Part shown: piece after piece, positions 25,352 through 34,687 of the stretch
Position numbering within the stretch: position 1 is the stretch's first letter
How the letters are laid out: the number at the start of each line of letters is the position of its first letter
DNA from: Streptomyces calvus
GTDB lineage: Bacteria > Actinomycetota > Actinomycetes > Streptomycetales > Streptomycetaceae
Assembly (NCBI RefSeq): GCF_006782915.1
Contig: NZ_VCNP01000017.1
Span: 62,001-126,000, forward strand
DNA: 64,000 bases
Direction of reading: 5' to 3'
Position numbers and translations under genes: made by a program
Notes under the pieces: generated by a model
Seen by the model: the letters and a program-made list of their open reading frames with translations, nothing else
What the model was told of the DNA's origin: nothing
Databases searched by the model: none

Positions 25352-26944
25352 TCACACGGCCCCGGCGCCGGTCAGTGAGCGCACCTCGGTCTCCGCGTGC
25401 CGGGCCTCGTCGGGGGCCTCGGCTGAGGTGACCGTGCCGAGCCAGCCCGCGAGGAAGCCGAGCGGGATGGAGACCAGTCCGGGGTTCTGCAGCGGGAAGA
25501 GCTGGAAGTCGACGTGCGGGAGCAGGGATCCGGGGCTGCCCGACACCACCGGGGACAGCACCACCAGCGCCACGGCCGGCACCAGCCCGCCGTAGACCGA
25601 CCACACGGCACCGCGTGTGGTGAAGCCCCGCCAGAACAGCGAGTACAGCAGCACCGGCAGGTTGGCGGAGGCGGCCACGGCGAAGGCGAGGCCCACCAGG
25701 AAGGCGACGTTGAGGTCGCGGGCCAGCAGTCCGAGGCCGATGGCGAGCAGCCCGATGCCCACCGCGGCGACCCGGGCCACGGCGACCTCGCTGCGCGGTC
25801 CGCCGCGCCGGCGGCGCAGGGAGGCGTACAGGTCGTGGGCCACGGATGCCGAGGAGGCGAGTGTGATCCCGGCGACGACGGCGAGGATGGTGGCGAAGGC
25901 GACCGCGGCGACGATCGCGAACAGGACCGTTCCGCCGGTGGAGCCGGTGCCGCCGCCGAGGTCGAGCGCCAGCAGCGGCACCGCCGTGTTGCCGGAGGCG
26001 TGCGAGGCGCGGACGGCGTCCGGCCCGATGACGGCGGCGGCGCCGAAGCCGAGCACGATCGTCATCAGGTAGAAACCGCCGATGAGTCCGATCGCCCAGA
26101 TCACCGAGCGCCGTGCCGCGCGGGCCGTGGGCACGGTGTAGAACCGGGCCAGGATGTGCGGCAGTCCGGCCGTTCCGAGCACCAGCGCCAGCCCCAGGCT
26201 GATGACGTCGAAGCGCGCGGTCCAGTCACCGCCGTAGGCGAGTCCGGGCGCCAGGAACGCCTCGCCGTGTCCGCTGCGTTCGGCCGCGGTGTGCAGCAGC
26301 CGGTTGATGTCGCCGTGGAAGCGCAGCAGGACCAGGACGGTCAGCGTGAGCGTGCCGCCGAGCAGCAGGACCGCCTTGACGATCTGGATCCAGGTAGTGG
26401 CGCGCATCCCTCCCAACGACACGTAGACGACCATGAGTACGCCGACGCCCACGACGGTCCACGCGCGTGCGGCCTCGCCGGTGCCGCCGAGCAGCAGCGC
26501 GACCAGGCTGCCCGCGCCCACCATCTGCGCCACCAGGTACAGCACGGACACCGTGACCGACGAGGTGCCGGCGGCGATGCGCACCGGCCGCTCCCGCATG
26601 CGTGCCGCGACCACGTCGGCGAGGGTGAACCTGCCGCAGTTGCGGACCAGTTCGGCGACCAGGAACAGCACGACCAGCCAGGCCACCAGGAAGCCCACCG
26701 AGTACAGCATCCCGTCGTAGCCGACGAGTGCGATGAGTCCGGAGATGCCGAGGAAGGACGCGGCCGACATGTAGTCGCCCGCGATGGCAAAACCATTCTC
26801 CATCGGGGTGAAGAGGCGGCCGCCGGCGTAGAACTCCTCGGCCGAGCCCCGCCGGTGGCGGCCGGCCCAGGTGGTGATGGCCAGGGTGATCGCGACGAAC
26901 ACGCCGAACAGCAGCAGCGCGGAGGTCCGGTGGTCGGCCGTCAT
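25352..26944 (-). CDS. Sodium/solute symporter, cation-acetate type
   Basis: This SSS-family integral membrane protein of 530 residues has about 13 hydrophobic helices. The N-terminus has the ActP-like signature EEFYAGGRLFTPMENGFAIAGDYMSAASF, and GLPHILARFYTVP marks the monocarboxylate/acetate branch (ActP, MctC). It probably imports acetate, pyruvate or a related monocarboxylate with Na+. It is preceded, with a four-base overlap (26941-26944), by a DUF485 membrane protein, the classic partner of acetate permeases. Control by the adjacent CitA/CitB-type system is inferred. Confidence 0.9.
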   Translation of the reverse strand: MTADHRTSALLLFGVFVAITLAITTWAGRHRRGSAEEFYAGGRLFTPMENGFAIAGDYMSAASFLGISGLIALVGYDGMLYSVGFLVAWLVVLFLVAELVRNCGRFTLADVVAARMRERPVRIAAGTSSVTVSVLYLVAQMVGAGSLVALLLGGTGEAARAWTVVGVGVLMVVYVSLGGMRATTWIQIVKAVLLLGGTLTLTVLVLLRFHGDINRLLHTAAERSGHGEAFLAPGLAYGGDWTARFDVISLGLALVLGTAGLPHILARFYTVPTARAARRSVIWAIGLIGGFYLMTIVLGFGAAAVIGPDAVRASHASGNTAVPLLALDLGGGTGSTGGTVLFAIVAAVAFATILAVVAGITLASSASVAHDLYASLRRRRGGPRSEVAVARVAAVGIGLLAIGLGLLARDLNVAFLVGLAFAVAASANLPVLLYSLFWRGFTTRGAVWSVYGGLVPAVALVVLSPVVSGSPGSLLPHVDFQLFPLQNPGLVSIPLGFLAGWLGTVTSAEAPDEARHAETEVRSLTGAGAV

Positions 26945-27396
26945 GACGCACCGCCCCGTCCCCGCGTCAACTCCTGGGTGTCCCAGCGCAGTTCCAGCGC
27001 CGCCCGGTCCCTGCGCAGCCGTGCGTGCCGCGCGTAGGCCCAGGTGAGCAGGAAGGTGGTGAGGAACTGGCCGAGCCCCGCCAGCATTCCCAGGTTCACG
27101 GCGCCCGCGACGGGCCGTGCCATCAGGTCCGGCGCGCTCGTGGCGGTCACGACGTACGCCACGTACCAGGCGAAGAAGGCCGTGAACGCCGGTACCACGA
27201 ACCGCCGGTAGCGGCTGCGCACCTCCTGGAAGGCCGCGCTGCGCTGGACTTCCAGGTAGACGTCGGCGGGTGCCGCGGCACCGTCCCGCCGCCGCGCCGA
27301 CGGGACTTCGCCGCCGGCCGACTCGCCCCAGCCCGAGGCCAGGGCGTCGTACCAGGGATCGTCGTACCTCACGTCCCCCGAGTTGCTTGGCTGCAT
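26941..27396 (-). CDS. DUF485 family membrane protein
   Basis: This protein of 151 residues has two hydrophobic helices in its C-terminal half (FVVPAFTAFFAWYVAYVVTA and GMLAGLGQFLTTFLLTWAYA), the DUF485 layout, after a soluble N-terminal ~60 residues. DUF485 genes regularly precede acetate/cation symporters, as here, and may assist the transporter. The ATG at 27396 was preferred; a TTG two codons upstream (27402) is also open. No strong ribosome site is visible. Confidence 0.85.
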   Translation of the reverse strand: MQPSNSGDVRYDDPWYDALASGWGESAGGEVPSARRRDGAAAPADVYLEVQRSAAFQEVRSRYRRFVVPAFTAFFAWYVAYVVTATSAPDLMARPVAGAVNLGMLAGLGQFLTTFLLTWAYARHARLRRDRAALELRWDTQELTRGRGGAS

Positions 27397-27499
27397 GCCC
27401 AAGGATGGACAGAACGGGAAGATCCGTGACTCTTCTTCCCGTTCCCCTTCACTCCATCAGGTGACGTGTCCTGCGCGGTGGTCGCGTCGGCCCCGGCCG

Positions 27500-29623
27500 C
27501 TACGCGTCGATGCGCGACCGGTCCAGCGTGGCCGCGGAGCTGGAGATGAACTCCTTGCGCGGAGCGACGTCGTTGCCCATGAGGAGGTCGAAGACCTGCT
27601 CGGCGGCCTCCAGGTCGGTGAGGTTGATCCGGCGCAGGGTGCGGTGGCGGGGGTCCATGGTGGTCTCGGCCAGCTGGTCGGCGTCCATCTCGCCGAGGCC
27701 CTTGTAGCGCTGGATCGAGTCCTTGTACCGGATGCCCTTGCTCTGGAACTCCATGAGCTTGTCGCGCAGCTCCCGGTCGGAGTACGTGTAGACGTACTTG
27801 TCCTGGCCCTTCTTCGGCTGGACGATCTCGATCCGGTGCAGCGGCGGCACCGCCGCGAAGACCCGGCCGGCCTCGACCATGGGCCGCATGTAGCGGTGGA
27901 ACAGCGTGAGCAGCAGCGTGCGGATGTGGGAGCCGTCGACATCGGCGTCGGTCATCATGATGATCTTGCCGTAGCGGGCCGTGTCGATGTCGAAGGTGCG
28001 CCCCGACCCGGCCCCTATGACCTGGATGATCGCGCCGCACTCGGCGTTCTTCAGCATGTCCGTCACGGACGACTTCTGAACGTTGAGGATCTTTCCGCGG
28101 ATCGGCAGGAGCGCCTGGAACTCGGAGTTCCGCGCGAGCTTCGCCGTGCCGAGCGCGGAGTCGCCCTCGACGATGAACAGCTCGCTGCGGTCGACGTCGT
28201 CGCTGCGGCAGTCGGCGAGCTTCGCGGGCAGCGAGGAGGACTCCAGGGCCGTCTTGCGGCGCTGCGCGTCCTTGTGCTGGCGGGCCGCGATGCGGGTGCG
28301 GGCCGCGGCGACGGCCTTCTCCATGACGACGCGGGCCTGCTGGGCGGCGTCGCGCTTGGTGGAGGTCAGGAACGCCTTGAGTTCCTTGGAGATCACGTTG
28401 TTCACGATGCGGCGGGCCGCCGAGGTGCCGAGGACCTCCTTGGTCTGGCCCTCGAACTGCGGCTCGGCCAGGCGGACCGTGACCACCGCCGTCAGGCCCT
28501 CCAGGGCGTCGTCCTTGACGATGTCGTCCTCGGCCACGCGCAGCATCTTCTTGGCGCGCAGCACCTCGTTCATCGTCTTGGCGACGGCCTGCTCGAAGCC
28601 GGCGACATGGGTGCCGCCCTTGGGCGTGGCGATGATGTTGACGAACGACCGGAGTGTGGTGTCGTAGCCGGTTCCCCAGCGCATCGCCACGTCGACGCCG
28701 AGTTCGCGGGTGACCTCGGTGGGCGTCATCTGGCCGTGCTCGTCGAGGACGGGCACCGTCTCCTTGAAGGTGCCCTGTCCGGTGAAGCGGAGGGTGTCGC
28801 AGACGGGCCTGTCGGTGGCCAGGAACTCGCAGAACTCGCTGATGCCGCCATCGAAGCGGAAGGACTCCTCGCCCTTGCTGCCGCCCTCGCCGAGCCCGTA
28901 CTCGTCACGGACGACGATGGTCAGGCCGGGTACCAGGAACGCGGTCTGGCGGGCGCGCTGGTGCAGCGTCTCCAGGGAGAGCTTGGCGTCCTTGAGGAAG
29001 ATCTGCCGGTCGGCCCAGTAGCGCACGCGGGTGCCGCTGCGGGTCTTGGGGATCTTCTTGGTCTTGCGCAGTCCGTTCCCGGCCTCGAACTTCGCGTCGG
29101 CGCCGAGCGCGGCGAAGGCGCCGGGGACACCGCGCCGGAAGCTGATCGCGTGGGTGTGCCCGCCGCGGTCCACCTCGACGTCCAGCCGGGCGGAGAGGGC
29201 GTTGACCACGGACGCGCCGACGCCGTGCAGACCGCCGGAGGCGGCGTACGAGCCGCCGCCGAACTTGCCGCCGGCGTGCAGCTTGGTCATGACGACCTCG
29301 ACGCCGGAGAGGCCGGTCTTGGGCTCGACGTCGACCGGGATGCCGCGTCCGTTGTCCCGGACCTCCACCGAGCCGTCGTCGTGCAGCACCACCTCGATGT
29401 GGTCGCAGTAGCCGCCGAGGGCCTCGTCGACGGAGTTGTCGATGATCTCCCAGAGGCAGTGCATCAGGCCGCGACTGTCCGTCGAGCCGATGTACATACC
29501 GGGGCGCTTCCGCACGGCCTCGAGCCCCTCGAGGACGAGCAGGTGCCGCGCGGTGTAGTTGGAACCGTCCCGGTCTGCTCCTGCCAGCAGCGCTGTGGAC
29601 GGCACGGACGTCTCGGCGGTCAC
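27500..29623 (-). CDS. parE: DNA topoisomerase IV subunit B (GyrB-like)
   Basis: This ATPase subunit of topoisomerase IV has 707 residues. GHKL motifs are EIIDNSVDEALGG (~59-71), DNGRGIPV and GGLHGVGASVVNALS; the transducer domain follows, then TOPRIM with IVEGDSALGTAKLARN and the acidic TDADVDGSHIR, and the C-terminal QRYKGLGEM. EGDSALGTA departs from EGDSAGGSA, the commoner form. The GTG at 29623 has GAGGAG eight bases upstream. The mate parC is at 14963. Confidence 0.93.
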   Translation of the reverse strand: MTAETSVPSTALLAGADRDGSNYTARHLLVLEGLEAVRKRPGMYIGSTDSRGLMHCLWEIIDNSVDEALGGYCDHIEVVLHDDGSVEVRDNGRGIPVDVEPKTGLSGVEVVMTKLHAGGKFGGGSYAASGGLHGVGASVVNALSARLDVEVDRGGHTHAISFRRGVPGAFAALGADAKFEAGNGLRKTKKIPKTRSGTRVRYWADRQIFLKDAKLSLETLHQRARQTAFLVPGLTIVVRDEYGLGEGGSKGEESFRFDGGISEFCEFLATDRPVCDTLRFTGQGTFKETVPVLDEHGQMTPTEVTRELGVDVAMRWGTGYDTTLRSFVNIIATPKGGTHVAGFEQAVAKTMNEVLRAKKMLRVAEDDIVKDDALEGLTAVVTVRLAEPQFEGQTKEVLGTSAARRIVNNVISKELKAFLTSTKRDAAQQARVVMEKAVAAARTRIAARQHKDAQRRKTALESSSLPAKLADCRSDDVDRSELFIVEGDSALGTAKLARNSEFQALLPIRGKILNVQKSSVTDMLKNAECGAIIQVIGAGSGRTFDIDTARYGKIIMMTDADVDGSHIRTLLLTLFHRYMRPMVEAGRVFAAVPPLHRIEIVQPKKGQDKYVYTYSDRELRDKLMEFQSKGIRYKDSIQRYKGLGEMDADQLAETTMDPRHRTLRRINLTDLEAAEQVFDLLMGNDVAPRKEFISSSAATLDRSRIDA

Positions 29624-30063
29624 GCGGTTCGCTCCTCGCTGAATTTCATGTGGGGCCCTCATGGGTAAGGGCGTGGCTCCAGTCACCGGTGAGAGGGTAC
29701 CGAGGCCTGGTAGAGCCGTTGTAACGCCACCCTCGTCTCCGCTCACCCTAGTCGAGAGTCGCATGCCTGTTCGATCCCTCGATGGAGTGAAGCACACATC
29801 ACGTTCCCTTCCAGGCATGAACCATTTAGGCTCCGGGCACGTCCTCATGAACAACCGGCAACCCGGCCGGGAGGGCCCGACCACCGATACGACGCGAATC
29901 CGTACGACACAGAGAAACGCACTACGGCACATTCGCCGCCAACCGGCAACAGCCACCCACCTCGGAAAGATTTTTTCGAGGAGAAGCCACGAGCGGGAAC
30001 GTTTTGGGGCTGGTTGGATGTTGACCCTGGTACGACAGCTCGTCGAGCTAGAGAAGAGGCGAC
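29624..30063. other. Divergent intergenic region, parE / DUF7455
   Basis: These 440 bases contain no gene that I can support. The right half is unusually AT-rich for this genome around 29960-30050. The two divergent promoters must lie here; I could not define them confidently. Confidence 0.55.
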
Positions 30064-30294
30064 GTGACTACTGTTCTGACCCCCGCGAGCCCGCTGACGG
30101 CCGCCGATCGCTGCGACCGCTGCGGCGCCCAGGCATACCTGCGCGTCGTCCTGCTGAGCGGCGGAGAACTGCTCTTCTGCGCCCACCACGGCCGCAAGTT
30201 CGAGCCGGAACTCAAGAAGATCGCCGCTGAGATACAGGACGAGACGGAGCGGCTGACCGCCCCTCCGGCGACCGCTTCCGAAGAAGAGCGCTGA
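30064..30294 (+). CDS. Small zinc-motif protein (DUF7455-like)
   Basis: This 76-residue protein has CDRCGAQAY near residue 17 and LFCAHHGRKF near residue 37. That CxxC plus CxHH pattern suggests a single zinc site. It is conserved in actinobacteria without an assigned function. GAGAAGAGG precedes the GTG at 30064. It lies alone between parE and a secreted protease, with a strong terminator downstream. Confidence 0.85.
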   Translation: MTTVLTPASPLTAADRCDRCGAQAYLRVVLLSGGELLFCAHHGRKFEPELKKIAAEIQDETERLTAPPATASEEER

Positions 30295-30692
30295 CACCTC
30301 GCGTCCGACGACGAGCAGCCCGGCACCGGCCGGCGATCGGGCGGCCACCTCCCGCACGGAGGCGGCCGCCCGATTCCGCGTCGGCCACCGGCCCGCTCAC
30401 CGACACCGGTCCGCAGACGAACCCGACCCTCCGTTCACGATCCTTCACGCGCACACGTCGCTGACCTCGCGCGATGAGCCCCTGACATCCGCACGCGCGC
30501 ATGCCTACCCGGCCTCGCCGGGAAGGGCCAGGCCAGAGGCGCCTCCCGGGGAGGGTCCACGCAGCGGGCCCCTGACCCTCACATACGGACTCGCCGAGCC
30601 CTGACCGGCCATCGGCCCATCCGGGGAGCCCGGAGCCCGGGGGCTGCCCTACGGGCCGCCCCGGAGCCCCAGAACCGCCTCCCAAGCCGTTC
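30295..30692. other. Convergent intergenic region with terminator
   Basis: There are 398 bases between convergent genes. Apart from the hairpin at 30336-30374 I see no gene or recognisable RNA. Confidence 0.6.
30336..30374. terminator. Strong bidirectional hairpin
   Basis: ATCGGGCGGCC (30336-30346) pairs with GGCCGCCCGAT (30364-30374), and CCTCC pairs with GGAGG inside, leaving a 5-base loop and a single A/C mismatch. It follows the DUF7455 stop. Confidence 0.85.
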
Positions 30693-31526
30693 TCAGCCCT
30701 GCGCCCACCCGAGGGTCCGCAGGAGGTCGGAGATGCGCGTGTACACGCCCGGGCTGCCCACCCAGCCGCATCCCGCCCCCCAGGACACCAGCCCTATGAG
30801 CCGCCCCTGAGCGACCAGCGGTCCGCCGCTGTCCCCCTGACAGGCGTCCCGGCCCCCTTGCACCTCCCCGGCGCACAACATCGTTTCGGCGCGGTAGGTG
30901 CCCTCGGAACCGCCCGGGTAGGCCCCCTCGCACAGCGCGTCCGGCTGCACACGCACACGTGCCGCGTGCAGGCTCCCGGCGTAGGTGCCGGACCCCGTGG
31001 TGTCCCCCCACCCGTAGACCAGGGCGGCCGTGCCGGCCCGGTAAGCGGGATCCCCCGCTCCCGCCATGGCTATGACCGAGCTCGACGGGAGCGGCTCGGC
31101 CAGGGTGAGCACCGCGAAGTCGCCGGCTTTTGTCGCATCGTCGTAGTCGGGATTCACCCAGGTCTCCCGTACGGCGATCTCCTGGCCGCGGTCGGAGAGC
31201 AACTCCGTGCGCCCCGTGATCACCTTCAGGTCGCGCATCCGCTCCGGCGGCGCCCCCAGCACCTCCTTGTCCATGCAGTGGGCGGCGGTGAGCACGGTGG
31301 TCCGGCCGACCGCCACACCTCCGCAGAACTGGCCCGCCCGCGTACCGCCGAACCGGTCACGGCTGGACAGCGCCACGGTCCACGGACCGTCCGAGACGTC
31401 GACGGGGAAGCCGCCGACGACGATGCTGTCGGCGGCTGCGGGAACGGCCGAGGCCAGTGGTATGACGGCCTCCGCGGCCACGAGTGCCAGCGGCAGGGCA
31501 AGGGCCCGGACAAGACGGCGTCGCAT
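30693..31526 (-). CDS. Secreted trypsin-like serine protease (S1A)
   Basis: This protein of 277 residues has a Sec signal (1 to ~32, cleavage near AAADS) followed by a mature enzyme that starts IVVGGFPVDV. The catalytic triad is visible: His in LTAAHC, Asp in AGDFAVLTL and Ser in DACQGDSGGP. The Asp six residues before Ser predicts cleavage after Lys/Arg. Six Cys could form the usual three disulfides. It lies between hrdB and DUF7455 as a single gene. Confidence 0.95.
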   Translation of the reverse strand: MRRRLVRALALPLALVAAEAVIPLASAVPAAADSIVVGGFPVDVSDGPWTVALSSRDRFGGTRAGQFCGGVAVGRTTVLTAAHCMDKEVLGAPPERMRDLKVITGRTELLSDRGQEIAVRETWVNPDYDDATKAGDFAVLTLAEPLPSSSVIAMAGAGDPAYRAGTAALVYGWGDTTGSGTYAGSLHAARVRVQPDALCEGAYPGGSEGTYRAETMLCAGEVQGGRDACQGDSGGPLVAQGRLIGLVSWGAGCGWVGSPGVYTRISDLLRTLGWAQG

Positions 31527-31607
31527 GCACGCTCCTCACACTGGGGTGAACCTGAGACACCCACAGTGAGCGAGCCGACGCGGGCCCGCACCCGCGCGAC
31601 AGCACGA

Positions 31608-31639
31608 AGGCCCGGCCCCCGCGAACGGGAACCGGGCCT
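31608..31639 (-). terminator. Hairpin terminator after hrdB
   Basis: AGGCCCGG (31608-31615) pairs with CCGGGCCT (31632-31639), with further C/G pairing inside the loop, 42 bases beyond the hrdB stop. Confidence 0.75.
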
Positions 31640-31681
31640 GCAGGCACCGGGCGCGCGACGTGGCGCCGACGCTGTACCGGC

Positions 31682-33211
<1,530 letters not shown>

Positions 33212-33636
33212 GAACAACCTCTCGGAACGTTGGAAAACGGCTTCCGGCCCCGTCCACAGGGGACAGGAGCCGACCGCCGGCTTGGGGATGGGCCGACGGC
33301 GCGGGCGGGTGCCGGGAAGATGCACAGCGCCGTGAACGGCGTCCGTATTCCTTCCGCGGCTGTCACCTCTTAGGTCATCGCGTTCTTCCCAGGAGCGTTA
33401 CGCCCAATCCACGTGGCCCGAGTCACACCCCGTAAGCGCCCGGAAGCGGTCAGACACGGACAAAACCTGTCACCAGGGGGCGAGGAGGTCAGCGCTTCGG
33501 CCTCCCTGCCCTGTTTGCCGTCGGACCCCGCGGGATCGTCGACGATCCCGCGGGGGCCGACGAGGGACGGCTCACAGGTCGGGCGCTGCCACAGGAGGTG
33601 GATGGCATGCCGGACCGCGCCGTCCGCGGAACGCCG
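33212..33636. other. hrdB leader and promoter region
   Basis: There are 425 bases between the whiH stop and the hrdB start, with no gene. hrdB is known to have more than one promoter in Streptomyces, including a sigma-R-dependent one. A GGAAT sits in the right orientation near 33350, but the matching GTT element at the standard distance is not clean, so I leave it uncalled. A 30-bp palindrome is present at 33526-33555. Confidence 0.55.
33526..33555. terminator. Perfect 30-bp palindrome between whiH and hrdB
   Basis: CCCCGCGGGATCGTC is followed directly by its exact complement GACGATCCCGCGGGG with no spacer. It lies 82 bases after the whiH stop and could be a loop-less terminator insulating hrdB from whiH, or a protein site. 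Confidence 0.7.
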
Positions 33637-34524
33637 TCAGTGCTCGCGCGGAGCGGGCACCACGCGTTCCACCTCGGGGTGGACCGTGAGCAGTTGGCGC
33701 ATGGCCGTCTCGGCCGCCGCGCCGTCGCCGGCGGCGAGGGCGTCGACGATCCGGCCGTGGTGCGCCAGCGAGGTCTCGTTCGGCCGCTCACAGCCCGTGG
33801 CCGGGCCGCCCGAGACCTGGAGCGCCGCGGACACGATGCCGGAGAGGTGCTCCAGCATCCGGTTCCCGGCGATCTGGATGAGCACGGAGTGGAACTCGGC
33901 GTCCGCGCGGGCGAATGTGAGCGCGTCGCCCTGCCCCATCGCGTGGCCCATGATCTCCACCATGTCGGACAGGCGCTGCTGGACGTCCTCACGTCCGTGC
34001 CCGGCCGCGAGGCGCGCGGCGAGCGGCTCGATCGTCCAGCGGAGCTCGCTGAGCTCACGGCGCTGGTCGTCGCGCTGCGGCCCGAAGGCCCGCCACTCGA
34101 TGATGTCCGGGTCGAGGAGATTCCAGTCACTGACGGGGCGCACGCGCGTGCCGACGTTCGGGCGGGCGCTGACCAGGCCCTTGGCCTCCAGTACGCGGAG
34201 CGACTCGCGGACCACGGTGCGGGACACCTCGAAACGCTGGCCGATCTCCTCGGGCACCAGCGGGCGGTCGGCACCCAGGTCTCCCGAAACGATCATCTGA
34301 CCCAATTGCTGAACGAGTTGGCCGTGCAGTCCGCGGCCGCGGCTGCCCCCGGCCCGCCGGCTCACACGGCCCAGTTCCGGATCCGCGCCCTCCCAGGCAG
34401 GGGCCCCGACGCGGTCGGCGGCGGGCGCCTCGGCGTAGGGGTAGCGGTCGAGTTCGCCCGGGTTCGCGAGGCCGGAGTCTGCGGAGCGGGCGGCGGTCAT
34501 CATGGTGTGCGCAAGGGTACTCAC
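33637..34524 (-). CDS. whiH: Sporulation regulator WhiH (GntR/FadR family)
   Basis: This protein of 295 residues has a winged helix (~70-135: QLGQMIVSGDL, EEIGQRFEVSRTVVRESLRVLEAKG) and a helical FCD domain (~155-280, with ADAEFHSVLI and LAHHGRIVDAL). Position next to hrdB, length and domain layout identify it as WhiH, needed for sporulation septation and autoregulated in S. coelicolor. The GTG at 34524 follows AAAGGA. Upstream DNA carries a sigma-WhiG-like -10 (CCGATAA) and a GGGTGA-N4-TCACCC inverted repeat. Confidence 0.9.
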   Translation of the reverse strand: MSTLAHTMMTAARSADSGLANPGELDRYPYAEAPAADRVGAPAWEGADPELGRVSRRAGGSRGRGLHGQLVQQLGQMIVSGDLGADRPLVPEEIGQRFEVSRTVVRESLRVLEAKGLVSARPNVGTRVRPVSDWNLLDPDIIEWRAFGPQRDDQRRELSELRWTIEPLAARLAAGHGREDVQQRLSDMVEIMGHAMGQGDALTFARADAEFHSVLIQIAGNRMLEHLSGIVSAALQVSGGPATGCERPNETSLAHHGRIVDALAAGDGAAAETAMRQLLTVHPEVERVVPAPREH

Positions 34525-34584
34525 GCATCCTTTGTCGGCTTCGTTTCCAACTCCCTTGAGGTCTTTGGTGAAAAGCACACGAAA

Positions 34585-34600
34585 GGGTGATCGCTCACCC
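34585..34600. promoter_or_regulatory. Candidate WhiH autoregulatory operator
   Basis: GGGTGA-TCGC-TCACCC is an inverted repeat about 61 bases upstream of the whiH start and just downstream of the -10-like element, suitable for steric repression. Confidence 0.45.
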
Positions 34601-34616
34601 CGTCGCAATTGACGCC

Positions 34617-34623
34617 TTATCGG
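34617..34623 (-). promoter_or_regulatory. Candidate sigma-WhiG -10 element for whiH
   Basis: On the minus strand the sequence reads TTTCCGATAAGG, matching CCGATAA of the sigma-WhiG/FliA -10 (GCCGATAA). No canonical TAAA -35 was found at the usual spacing, so this is provisional. Confidence 0.5.
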
Positions 34624-34687
34624 AAAGAAATGCACTTTTCGTGGGGAGTTGCGAGCAAGGGCGGTCCGATGTGCGCACGGACGGTCG

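Noticed and set aside
33345..33370. GGAAT as -35 of a sigma-R promoter for hrdB
   Set aside because: The base triplet 18 positions downstream is GCT rather than GTT, so the match is incomplete, although such a promoter is known for this gene in S. coelicolor.
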